DNA of 64,000 bases from Poindextera sp963719975 (lineage in GTDB: Bacteria > Pseudomonadota > Alphaproteobacteria > Caulobacterales > Caulobacteraceae): NCBI GenBank assembly GCA_963719975.1, contig CAVRED010000007.1, positions 868,001-932,000 on the forward strand. The letters are read 5' to 3'. How positions within the stretch are numbered: position 1 is the first letter of the stretch; every line of letters begins with the position of its first letter. The position numbers and the translations under genes are program-made. Shown here one piece after another: positions 38,205-47,139 of this stretch. The notes under the pieces are model-generated. The model searched no databases. It was given only the letters and a program-made list of their open reading frames with translations, and was not told where the DNA came from.

Positions 38205-40236
38205 TCAGTGCACCACGACCCGAACGCGTCCGAGGTTCTGGATGCGTGCGAAGCGGGTCGCGGCGTCCCCGTGCCGCTGGGCGGTCGCCCGGAGCGCAGG
38301 GAAGTAGGTCCCCGCCGCCGCAAAGGCATGGCTAGCCCTGACCGTCACGCTCGAGCCGTCCGCCGCCACGAACGCGGGCGGCGCCGAAACCGGATAGTCG
38401 CCGGCGCCCTCGAAGTCCCACTCGGCCGTGACCACGACGCCCGTCCCTACCGGAACCTCTATGGCCGCCTCGAACTCGACCGTCTCGCCAACGGCGACAT
38501 CGGCCCGCGTCCCTCCGTTCACGGTCGCCACGACGACGGGCTGGATTCCCTTGCGCGCGGCGGCGGTTGGGGGCACGACCACCTGGCCGTCGGCGACCTC
38601 GTATTCGGTGCTTGGCGGTGGGGCCAAATCCTTCTCGACCCAGGCGCTGACGTCTCGCAGGGCTTGCTGCAGCACCCCCACGTAAGACACCGTGCGCGTC
38701 GTTCGCGCGGGCCTGGACTCGCTCCTCGACGGGAAAGGGCCTGGGTGCATGGCCCTGTCGACGAACCAAAGGCGGAACTGGTCATCGAGCCCTGGACCCA
38801 GCGCGCGCTTGACCAGCGTGCGGTACCAGTCGGCCTGCCAGGGATATGCCGCTTCGTCCATCAAAGCCTCGACGACGATCATCTTGCCGGCGAAGCGGCC
38901 GGTCTGCAGCGTGCCCGTGCCGCCGAGCGCATAGCGCGGCCCCATCTGAGAAGGTCGCTGCGGATAGATCGGCCGGCCGGCGGCCTTGAACTGGTCCCAG
39001 ACCGGGAAGTCGTCACCCGGCGGGATCTGGTGACGGTGATAGGTCTGGGTCGCCAGGTAGATCGCGTTGTCCATCGTCACAGCATCGCCCGCCGCGACCC
39101 TAGACAGCGCCTGGAAGTGCGCCTCTCCATAGCTCAGCAGGACGAGATCGCGCGCCACGCCTGAGATCAGCACGCGGCTGCCCGCCGCCTTGCCAGACGT
39201 CAGGGTCAGGGTCGCGCCCTGCAAGGCGCCGTTCGGCATCTGCTCGACCTGCACAGCCGCCGGCGTCTCCGCCTCGCTGTCGGCAAACTTCGCGGACATC
39301 GAGACCGGCAGGCCAAGCTCGATCGCCTCCTTCGACATCACGACGCGGGTGATCTTCGTCTCGTGCTGCAGACGGGCGCGCGAGAGCAACTCCGGCGCGT
39401 CAAACCCCAGGTAGCCGGGCGCCGTCCAGAAGGCCTCGAAGTACTCCGGGTCCCACTTGACCATGTTGTCGACGAGCGAGCCGAAGACCCCGGTGTATCC
39501 CATGGCGATCTGGCGGTGCGCGAACCAGGCGTCGGGCGGGAAACCCATTCGGGTCACCTCGGCCAGCGCCTCGCGCTCCTCGCGGTTCAGGCCGGCGTAC
39601 ATGTCGCCGCTGCCGCCCGGCTCGAGCGCATCGACAATCTGCTCGAACTTGCCGTCGAGCACGCGCAGCGCGTGGGCCTGGACGGTAAAGACGTTGGGCA
39701 TGCTGACCGGCGAGCCCTGCACGAAGGGGACCGAGCCGTCCCAGACGCCGAGCGTGTTCTCGACGCAGGCGATGGTCTTGAACGCGCCGCCGCTGCCGCC
39801 GAACACGTAGCCGTAAGGGCGGTGGGCTCCGTACATCTCGGCCGCGAGGGCGCGGGAGTAGCGTGCGGTCGCGGCGCTGGCGCGATAGCCGGGGATGGTC
39901 GGGTCGTCGCCGGGGTACATGACCGTCCGCCCCTGGTTCGAACTCGACCAGATAGGCGCCGCTGTCGACTGCGAAAGGGATCATGTTCCCGATCATCGCC
40001 CCCATCATCGGCGGCATTGTCGCGGCGTTCTCTGTGCCGGAGACGGCCATCAACGGCTGGAAGAAGCGGCCCTCGTAGCGCTCCGGCGGCGGAAAGTAGA
40101 TCGAGAACCGCAAGTCGGTGTCGTGGAAGCCGCCGTGCACATAGCGGTGCCGCACCGGCTGGTCGCGCCACTCGTCGATGTCCACGTAGGGCTTGTCATA
40201 CATCGGATCGGTTGATCCGGTCGGTCCGGACATCAT
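38205..40236 (-). CDS. Large alpha/beta hydrolase-like protein with C-terminal Ig/PKD-like domain (one frame break)
   Basis: About 676 residues. A nucleophile elbow is seen in YGYVFGGSGGAFKTIACVENTLG (G-G-S-G-G at about 140). KMIVVEALMDEAAYPWQADWYR and FRLWFVDRAMHPGPF may hold the acid and His of the triad. The last 120 residues (VETVEFEAAIEVPVGTGV region, then VVVTAEWDFEGAGDYPV and VRASHAFAAAGTYFPALRATA) look like a PKD/Ig-type beta-sandwich. No signal peptide is evident. An extra base near 39930 joins EFEPG to YPGDDPTIPGY. I cannot name the substrate. It is followed by a TetR gene. Confidence 0.65.
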
Positions 40237-40307
40237 CAGGTCGTTCGCTCCCGGCTTGCCGTCGCAACCGTACGCAGTACGATGTCGGCTATACGTCGTA
40301 CAAGGGG

Positions 40308-40715
40308 TTGACGCTGGAGTCCGCGCCCGCCGGGGCCAACCGCATCGTGGCGGGGGTCAAGCCGGGGACGGAGCTGAAGCGCATCGACGACTTCCTCTTC
40401 GAGGCGGGCGAAGACGGCGTCGTGCGCGACCCGCAGTCGATGTACGGCGCGCTGATGTCCAACTTCCTGCGCGGCCAAATCGCCCAGCCGGCGGTCGGCT
40501 TCTTCGGCGCGACCGAGCTGGCGCTGCGCAACGGCCCGATCCTGACCGGCACGCCCTATGTGAAGACCGGCCGCGTGGTTTGCGTCGGCTTGACCGACAA
40601 GACCGAGTTCGCCTGGGTCGACTCCGAGCTTACGGATTCGGACGGACGGCTGATCGCCGAGATGCGCCACCTGACGCGTTGGATGAAGGCGTCTTCGCCG
40701 CTCTGGAAGACCTGA
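40308..40715 (+). CDS. Possible hotdog-fold (MaoC/thioesterase-like) protein, N-terminus unclear
   Basis: About 135 residues from a TTG; the frame is open further upstream without a good start. FLFEAGEDGVVRDPQSMYG, ALRNGPILTGTPYVKTGRVV and the end DSDGRLIAEMRHLTRWMKAS-SPLW resemble the C-terminal part of hotdog-domain dehydratases/thioesterases. An ATG at 40282 would join with one extra base removed. The region upstream belongs to the divergent hydrolase, so the true start may lie in the short gap. Function uncertain. Confidence 0.45.
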   Translation: MTLESAPAGANRIVAGVKPGTELKRIDDFLFEAGEDGVVRDPQSMYGALMSNFLRGQIAQPAVGFFGATELALRNGPILTGTPYVKTGRVVCVGLTDKTEFAWVDSELTDSDGRLIAEMRHLTRWMKASSPLWKT

Positions 40716-40760
40716 GGCTGCAGCAGCCGCCGGCCGCGCGTCGAGTGTCGCGCGGCGAGT

Positions 40761-42023
40761 TCAGGCGTCCTGCCGCGCCCTGATCGTCTCAAGGACGGGC
40801 AAGAGATAGCGGAGGAACGCTTCGGGGTTCTCCGACATCGGGAAGTGACCGACGCCGGTCATGCCGGTCCAGGTCGACCCGACGATCGCCTCGTGCGCCG
40901 CCTGGCCGCGTTCCAGCGTCCCGCTGGAGTCGTATTCGCCCGAGAGGATGTGCACGGCGACCTTGCTCGTGTCGATGCGAGCCGCCGTCTCCCTGAAGTC
41001 ATAGTCGACCAGATAGTAGTAGAGGTCGCCCAGGAAGGCCGCCGGCCAGCCGGCCGCGTAGACAGCGCTTGTCTCCTTTCGGAAAGCCTCGGGCGAGGTT
41101 GGGCTCATCAGCGCGTTCATCGCGCGCGCCTTGAACTCGTTGCTGACCTGGGGATGCCAGAGCGCATCCAGGGTCCTGATATCGCCCTCGATGTTGAGCG
41201 CGCCCTCGAGTGATATCACGGCCCGGAACACGTCCGGATGATGCAGCGCCAGGTCGAGGGCCAAGAGGCCGCCAACCGAGCACCCCATGAACACAGGCCG
41301 CTCGAGGCCAAGCGTCGCGGCCAGGCTGACCGGCACGGAACGCAGAAACCCCGCGGTCAGCCGGTACTCGCTTGCCCACCACTTCGGCCCCACCGGCGGC
41401 AGCGACTTGCCGTGGAACGGCAGGTCGTAAGCGATCAGCCGAAAGTGGTCGGTGATCGCGGCGCACTCGAGCAGGTGCCGCCACTGCGAGCCGTGGCAGC
41501 CGGCGGTGTGCTGAAGCAGCACTGGGATTCCGGAACCCGCCTCCTCGAAATAGATTCGGTGGTCCTGCCCACCGAGCTCGAGATGCACATAGCGGCCGAC
41601 CGGACTGTCGAAGGTCCCGGACGAGCGGGCGGGCTGCGATGGCTCAGCCACGCCCGGATCGGCAGGCCGCATCAGCTCCAACGCCCGCATCACGGCCGGG
41701 TAGTACTGCGCATAGAGAACGGGATCGGCCTGGACCGTGATCTGTCCCGACCCGGTCAGATTGAACAGATCGTTGAAGAACCGCGGCGGCCGCGCCGCGA
41801 GGAGGGAGTCCCAAACGGCAGGCGCGCCGGCGAGCGCGATGACGCCTGGCGAACCCGCACGCGCATCGCCGTTGGTCGGGGCGCCGTCAACGACGCTGAA
41901 GCCGATCGCCCGATCGCCCATGTCCAGCCAAAGCCCGCCCGTCCAGAAGCGCGAGGCGATGCGGAATTCGCCGTCTGCCGCGCACAGCGCCGTAAGGCTC
42001 TCGGAGGTCCAGGTTCGTTTCAT
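40761..42023 (-). CDS. Alpha/beta hydrolase with N-terminal SCP2-like domain
   Basis: 420 residues from the ATG at 42023 (MKRTWTSESLTALCAADGEF). Residues 1-125 (GLWLDMGDRAIGFSVVDG, DLFNLTGSGQITVQADPVLY) resemble a sterol-carrier-like domain. The hydrolase domain has the oxyanion region VLLQHTAGCHGSQWRHLLE, nucleophile elbow VFMGCSVGGLLALDLALHHP, acid in HILSGEYDSSG and His in MTGVGHFPMSENPEAFL. It is intact; the frame continues upstream to 42590 but without family sequence. Together with the GST and NTF2-like genes it suggests catabolism of a hydrophobic compound. Confidence 0.78.
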   Translation of the reverse strand: MKRTWTSESLTALCAADGEFRIASRFWTGGLWLDMGDRAIGFSVVDGAPTNGDARAGSPGVIALAGAPAVWDSLLAARPPRFFNDLFNLTGSGQITVQADPVLYAQYYPAVMRALELMRPADPGVAEPSQPARSSGTFDSPVGRYVHLELGGQDHRIYFEEAGSGIPVLLQHTAGCHGSQWRHLLECAAITDHFRLIAYDLPFHGKSLPPVGPKWWASEYRLTAGFLRSVPVSLAATLGLERPVFMGCSVGGLLALDLALHHPDVFRAVISLEGALNIEGDIRTLDALWHPQVSNEFKARAMNALMSPTSPEAFRKETSAVYAAGWPAAFLGDLYYYLVDYDFRETAARIDTSKVAVHILSGEYDSSGTLERGQAAHEAIVGSTWTGMTGVGHFPMSENPEAFLRYLLPVLETIRARQDA

Positions 42024-42164
42024 CGACGTCGGCGCACCCAACTGGCCACGATGGCTCGTCGACAGCATAGAGCTTGCGCGGGTGTTTTGCTTTCCCGGCC
42101 GGCGGTCGATACGGTCAGGCAGGTCAAATGATGGGACGCCATTCCGCGTCCTGAGGGGGACGTC

Positions 42165-42653
42165 TTGAACCAAACACCTATGCGCCTCGCTTGCTCCGGC
42201 ATACTCGCCGCCGGCCTTGTCGCCATCCCAACCCTGGCGACCGCCGCCGACGATGGGGCGGTGACAACCGTCCGCGCCTTCATCGACGCCTTCAACAAGG
42301 GCGATATCGCCGGCGCGCAAGCGGCCAACGCGGCGGACGAGAGCATCATCGACGAGGTTCCGCCTCACGAATGGCACGGACCAGGCGCCTTCCAAGCCTG
42401 GCTGGCCGACCTCGGCAAGACGTCCACCGCCGCCGGCCAGACCGACGAGAAGGTCACGCTGGGCCAGGTGGTCAGGGACCAGATCGACGGCGACACGGCC
42501 TACGTCGTGGTCAAGGTGACCTTCAACTATCTCCAGCACGGCAAGCCGGTCGTCGAGCCCGCCGAGATCTCGGCGGCGCTCGCCAACCAAGGCGGCGTCT
42601 GGAAGATCACCGGCTGGGCCTGGGCGGGCGAGGTTCCCCAGCCGCGGCCCTAG
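42165..42653 (+). CDS. Exported NTF2/SnoaL-like protein
   Basis: Up to 162 residues. A TTG at 42165 has GAGGGGGA just upstream; an in-frame ATG at 42180 gives the tighter signal peptide MRLACSGILAAGLVAIPTLATA. The mature part (AVTTVRAFIDAFNKGDIAGA, GGVWKITGWAWAGE) matches the SnoaL/NTF2 cone fold, as an exported single-domain version. Ligand unknown. It is divergent from the SCP2-hydrolase gene and converges on the GST gene. Confidence 0.72.
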   Translation: MNQTPMRLACSGILAAGLVAIPTLATAADDGAVTTVRAFIDAFNKGDIAGAQAANAADESIIDEVPPHEWHGPGAFQAWLADLGKTSTAAGQTDEKVTLGQVVRDQIDGDTAYVVVKVTFNYLQHGKPVVEPAEISAALANQGGVWKITGWAWAGEVPQPRP

Positions 42654-42666
42654 CCGGTGTGGGCGC

Positions 42667-43293
42667 CTAGGCGGCCGCTTCCTCCTGACGCGCCATCGCG
42701 CGCTGAAAGCCCGGACGCTCCATCAAGCGTTCGAGGTAGGCGATGCAATGGGGCTTGTAGCGTTCGTCAAGGCCGAGCGAACGGCCGAAGAAGAGGGCGA
42801 AGTGGACGGCGATGTCTGCGATCGTGAAGCGGTCGGCGCAGAGGAACGCGCGACCGTCGCCAAGCGCGGTCTCGACGCTGCGCAGCCGCGACAGGTACCA
42901 GACCGAGTAGTCCTCGACCGCCTGCGGCAGGCGCCGCGCCTCGGGCTCCAGCCGCGTGTAGCGCAGCACGATCGTCTGCGGGAACGTCAGCGTGGCGTCG
43001 CTGCGATAGAGCCAGTTCAGGTACTCGCCATAGGCCGGCTCGCTGGGATCGACCCTGAGCGGCGTCGGGGCGGCCTTGTCGACCAGATAGTGGCAGATGC
43101 CCGTGGACTCCGTCATCGTCAGCGGCCCGTCGACGAAGGTGGGCACCGTCCCGAGCGGATTGATTCCGAGGTAGCCCGGATAGGCGGACCTGGGCGGGAA
43201 CGGCATGTTCACCAGCTCGTAGTCCGCGCCCAGCTCCTCCAGCGTCCACAGCGGCCGTAGCGAGCGGGCGTTCCTGCAGTGATACAGCTTCAT
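42667..43293 (-). CDS. Glutathione S-transferase
   Basis: 208 residues, intact. The thioredoxin-like domain (1-80) includes LYHCRNARSLRPLWTLEELG, the cis-Pro in LGTVPTFVDG and TESTGICHYLVDK (glutathione gamma-glutamyl site). The helical domain has ADRFTIADIAVHFALFFGRS, the conserved N-capping Asp motif. The class resembles bacterial beta/theta-like GSTs with Ser or Cys at the N-terminus. Substrate unknown. Confidence 0.88.
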   Translation of the reverse strand: MKLYHCRNARSLRPLWTLEELGADYELVNMPFPPRSAYPGYLGINPLGTVPTFVDGPLTMTESTGICHYLVDKAAPTPLRVDPSEPAYGEYLNWLYRSDATLTFPQTIVLRYTRLEPEARRLPQAVEDYSVWYLSRLRSVETALGDGRAFLCADRFTIADIAVHFALFFGRSLGLDERYKPHCIAYLERLMERPGFQRAMARQEEAAA

Positions 43294-43319
43294 GTCGTCC
43301 CCTCCGTCGGCGTCCGCGG

Positions 43320-46300
43320 TCAGCCGTCACCCCCGGCCATGCGCGCGAGCTCGCTCAGGATCCGTTCCGCCGCGCCGAGGCGCTGATCCGGGGTTTCCCA
43401 CTCGCCGCGGACGAGGACCGTCTGGTCGGGGCGGATGCGCCAGGTCTTTTCGTTGCGCTGGATGTAGGCGACCAGCGCGGTCGGGTGGGCGAAGTGGTTG
43501 TCGCGGAAGCTGATCGCGGCGCCCTTGGGGCCGACGTCGATCTTGGCCACGTTCGCCTGCCGGCAAAGGCCCTTGATGGCGACCACCTTGAGCAGCTGCC
43601 CGGTCTCCGGCGGCAGCGGGCCGAAGCGGTCGATCATCTCGGCGGCAAGGGCCTCGCGATCCTCCGGGCGCTCGGCGTCGGAGAGACGGCGGTAGAGGGC
43701 AAGGCGGACGTTCAGGTCCGGCACGTAGTGGTCGGGGATAAGCACCGCCGCGCCGGTGTTGATCTGTGGCGACCAGCCCCGATCGAGCACGATCTCGCCG
43801 GCGCCGGCCTTGGCGCGCAGCTCGGCGACCGCGTCCTCCAGCATCTGCTGGTAGAGCTCGACGCCGATCTCGCGGATGTGCCCGGACTGCTCCTCGCCGA
43901 GGAGGTTCCCGCCACCGCGGATGTCGAGGTCGTGGCTGGCGAGCTGGAAGCCCGCGCCCAGGCTGTCCAGCGACTGCATCACCAGCAGCCGTTTCTCGGC
44001 CGACGCGCTGAGCGAGCGGTGCTCGGGCGTGGTGAGGTAGGCATAGGCGCGCGCCTTCGCCCGCCCGACCCGGCCGCGCAGCTGGTAGAGCTGGGCCAGG
44101 CCGAACATGTCGGCGCGATAGACCACCAGCGTGTTGGCGGTCGGGATATCCAGGCCGGACTCCACGATCGAGGTCGATAGCAAGACGTCGTAGCGGCCGT
44201 CGTAGAAGGCGCTCATCACGTCCTCGAGCTGGGTCGGCGGCATCTGGCCGTGGCCAGTGACGAACTTCACCTCCGGCACCTGCTCGCGCAGGAACTTCTG
44301 GATCTCTGGCAGGTCTCGGATGCGCGGGGCGACGACATAGGCCTGGCCGCCGCGGTACTTCTCGCGCAGCAGCGCCTCGCGGATGACGATCGGGTCGAGC
44401 GGGGTGATGTAGGTGCGCACCGCGAGGCGATCGACCGGAGGCGTGGCGATGATCGACATCTCGCGGATGCCGGAGAGCGCCATCTGCAGCGTCCGCGGAA
44501 TGGGCGTGGCCGACAGAGTCAGCACATGCACCTCGGCGCGCAGCGTCTTCAGCGCCTCCTTGTGCTTGACCCCGAAGTGCTGCTCCTCGTCGACGACCAC
44601 AAGGCCAAGGTCGTGGAACTGCACCTGCTTGGACAGCACCGCGTGGGTGCCGATGACGATCTCGATCTCGCCCTTCTTCAGGCCCTCGCGGCTCTTGGCG
44701 GCTTCGGCGGCCGGCACGAGGCGAGACAGGCGGCTGACGCGCACAGGCCAGCCGTGGAAGCGCTCGGTGAAGGTCGCATAGTGCTGCCGTGCGAGCAGGG
44801 TGGTCGGGCAGACAACGGCGACCTGCTTGCCGCTCATCGCGACCACGAAGGCGGCGCGGAGCGCGACCTCGGTCTTGCCGAACCCCACGTCGCCGCAGAC
44901 GAGCCTGTCCATGGGGTGGCCCGACGCCAGGTCCTGGAGCACATCGCCAATCGTGGCCAGCTGGTCGTCGGTCTCCTCGTAGGGGAAACGGGCGCAGAAC
45001 TCGTCGAACAGGCCGGATGGCGGGTCGATCTCGGCGATGGCCTTGAGCTGGCGGGCGGCGGCGATGGCGATCAGGCTCTCGGCCATCTCGCGCAGCCGCT
45101 CCTTGGCGCGCGCCTTCCTCGCCTGCCACGCCGCGCCGCCCAGGCGATCGAGCTGGACTCCCTCGGCGTCGGAGCCGTAGCGGCTGAGGAGGTCGATATT
45201 CTCGACCGGCAGGTAGAGCTTGGACTCCTCGGCGTAGTCGATGGCCAGGCAGTCGTGCGGCGCCTCTTGCACCGTCAGCGTTTGCAGGCCGGTGTAGCGG
45301 CCGATGCCGTGGTCGATGTGGACGACCAGATCGCCTGGCGTGAGCGACGTCGCCTCGGTGAGGAAGTTCTGTGCGCGGCGACGGCGGCCCGCCCGCGCCA
45401 GGCGATCGCCGAGGATGTCGGTCTCGGAGATGACCGCGAGACTGGGCGTCTCGAACCCGGCGTCGAGCGGCAGCACGATGCGCAGCGGCTGTTTGCCGTC
45501 CCTCGCCTGCGCCGCCGGCCAGTCACGGACGAGCGCGACGTCCTTCAGCCCATGGTCGGCGAGCATGGTCCCGAGCCGATCGGACGAGCCGTCCGACCAG
45601 GAGGCGAACAACACCCGCTTACCGGCGGCGGAGAGCCGGCGCGCGTGATCGACCGCGGCTTCGAACAGGTTGACGCTTTCGGCGGCGCGCTCGGCGGCGA
45701 ACGTGCGGCCGAGCTTGGCGCCCATGTCCACCTTGTCGGCCGCGCCCTCGTGTTCGAACGGCGTGAACCGGCGGGCGGGGCGCGCCGCGAGCGCCGCATC
45801 CCACTCATCGGCAGTGAGATAGAGCGCCTCCGGCGGCAGGGGATGGTAGGCGCCGCGCGCCCGATCCGCCTCGATCCGCGCCTCGAAGGCGTCGCCGATC
45901 ATGGCCAGCCGTTCGTCGCGCGCCGCCTCGGCCAGGTGATCGAGCGCGACCAGGGTGTCGGCGGGCAGGTAGTCGAACAGGGTCTCGAGCTTCGGATAGA
46001 ACAGCGGCAGGAAGTGTTCCATGCCGCCCCGCCGCGCGCCCTCGCTGACCGCGGCATAGAGCGGATCCTCGGTCGAAGCGCCGAAGGCCGCGCCATAGGC
46101 GTGGCGGAACCGGGCGATCGAGTCCTGGTCGAGCAGCACCTCGGACACCGGCATGAGCTCGATCGCGTTCAGACGTCCGGTCGAGCGTTGCGACACCGGG
46201 TCGAAGGCGCGGATCGATTCCAGCACGTCGCCGAAGAGGTCGAGGCGGACGGGCTCGTCAGCCCCTGGCGGGAAGACGTCGATCACCCCGCCGCGGATGG

Positions 46301-46781
46301 CGAACTCGCCTCGCTCGGAGACCGTCGAGGCGCGATGGTAGCCGTTGACCGCCAGGTAGCGCTCCAGGCCAGCGAGATCGACATCCTGCCCAGGCCGGGC
46401 GGCGAATCCGGCCCCGACAAGGATCGCCCTCGGCGGAACCCGCTGGACCAGCGCGGCCTCTGGTGTCACCAGAACGCGCGCCGCGCCGCCCTCGCCCTTG
46501 GCCAGGCGCGCCAGGGCCGCCATCCGCCTGGCCCCAATGCCCGACGACGGGCTCATGCGGTCGTAGGGCAAGCAGTCCCACGCCGGGAAGCTCAAGAGCT
46601 CCAGCTCGGGGGCGAAGAAGGCAAAAGCGTCGGCGAACGCCTGCGCGCGCGCGCCGTCGCGGGCCACAAAGACGATCGGGCCGCCGCGGGCGCGAGCGAT
46701 ATCTGCGACCGTCAGCGCATCGAACCCTTCGGGCGCTCCGGTGAGCTCGAGCGCGCCGGGCGCGAGGGCGACGCTCGGCAA
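43320..46781 (-). CDS. mfd: Transcription-repair coupling factor Mfd
   Basis: 1153 residues, intact. This translocase displaces stalled RNA polymerase and recruits UvrA. UvrB-like N-terminus with AIRGGVIDVFPPG; RNAP-interaction domain with LTPGDLVVHIDHGIGRYTGL; helicase domain with Walker A CGDVGFGKTEVALRAAF, DEEQ box VVVDEEQHFGV, TLSATPIPRTLQMAL and QLRGRVGRAKARAYAY; C-terminal D7 with RDNHFAHP. The start is a TTG at 46781, with no better candidate upstream. It lies downstream of sdhE on the same strand, a common alphaproteobacterial pairing. Confidence 0.97.
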   Translation of the reverse strand: MPSVALAPGALELTGAPEGFDALTVADIARARGGPIVFVARDGARAQAFADAFAFFAPELELLSFPAWDCLPYDRMSPSSGIGARRMAALARLAKGEGGAARVLVTPEAALVQRVPPRAILVGAGFAARPGQDVDLAGLERYLAVNGYHRASTVSERGEFAIRGGVIDVFPPGADEPVRLDLFGDVLESIRAFDPVSQRSTGRLNAIELMPVSEVLLDQDSIARFRHAYGAAFGASTEDPLYAAVSEGARRGGMEHFLPLFYPKLETLFDYLPADTLVALDHLAEAARDERLAMIGDAFEARIEADRARGAYHPLPPEALYLTADEWDAALAARPARRFTPFEHEGAADKVDMGAKLGRTFAAERAAESVNLFEAAVDHARRLSAAGKRVLFASWSDGSSDRLGTMLADHGLKDVALVRDWPAAQARDGKQPLRIVLPLDAGFETPSLAVISETDILGDRLARAGRRRRAQNFLTEATSLTPGDLVVHIDHGIGRYTGLQTLTVQEAPHDCLAIDYAEESKLYLPVENIDLLSRYGSDAEGVQLDRLGGAAWQARKARAKERLREMAESLIAIAAARQLKAIAEIDPPSGLFDEFCARFPYEETDDQLATIGDVLQDLASGHPMDRLVCGDVGFGKTEVALRAAFVVAMSGKQVAVVCPTTLLARQHYATFTERFHGWPVRVSRLSRLVPAAEAAKSREGLKKGEIEIVIGTHAVLSKQVQFHDLGLVVVDEEQHFGVKHKEALKTLRAEVHVLTLSATPIPRTLQMALSGIREMSIIATPPVDRLAVRTYITPLDPIVIREALLREKYRGGQAYVVAPRIRDLPEIQKFLREQVPEVKFVTGHGQMPPTQLEDVMSAFYDGRYDVLLSTSIVESGLDIPTANTLVVYRADMFGLAQLYQLRGRVGRAKARAYAYLTTPEHRSLSASAEKRLLVMQSLDSLGAGFQLASHDLDIRGGGNLLGEEQSGHIREIGVELYQQMLEDAVAELRAKAGAGEIVLDRGWSPQINTGAAVLIPDHYVPDLNVRLALYRRLSDAERPEDREALAAEMIDRFGPLPPETGQLLKVVAIKGLCRQANVAKIDVGPKGAAISFRDNHFAHPTALVAYIQRNEKTWRIRPDQTVLVRGEWETPDQRLGAAERILSELARMAGGDG

Positions 46782-46808
46782 GGTCCGTGCGCTCGCGTTC
46801 GATCAGGC

Positions 46809-47088
46809 TCATCGACGCAGCGCCTCGCTGATGCGGAAGGCGCGGATCTGTTCGAGCAGGGCAGAGTCGATGAACGCCGGCGCGGGCGCGTTGAGCATGA
46901 GCCAATCCCAGACGTCCTGATCCGGCTTGGTCGAGCAGAACCTCGAATGCGTCGATCTCGGCGGGGCCAAGGCTCGCCAGCCGGGCATCGGCGAAGCTGC
47001 CGAGGATGAGGTCAGCCTCCAGGAACCCCCGCCGCCAGGCGCGATAACGCAGTTTGTCGAGCCGGGCGTCTGGCATGGGAAGGCGCAT
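46809..47088 (-). CDS. sdhE: Succinate dehydrogenase assembly factor SdhE (one frame break)
   Basis: About 92 residues. MPDARLDKLRYRAWRRGFLEADL contains the flavinylation motif RGxxE. LASLGPAEIDAFEVLLDQ then continues, after removal of an extra G near 46928, into PDQDVWDWLMLNAPAPAF. SdhE helps attach FAD to the flavoprotein subunit of succinate dehydrogenase. Two in-frame ATGs (47088, 47076) are possible starts. It is divergent from recG with about 50 bases between, so the promoters must overlap. Confidence 0.9.
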
Positions 47089-47139
47089 ATAGAACGCCCG
47101 CGCACCGGCCGCCACCTGCACTATATGCTGTGCCAACCC

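Noticed and set aside
43327..45129. 600-residue alternative frame within mfd
   Set aside because: Arg/Ala-rich shadow of the intact mfd gene in another frame on the same strand.
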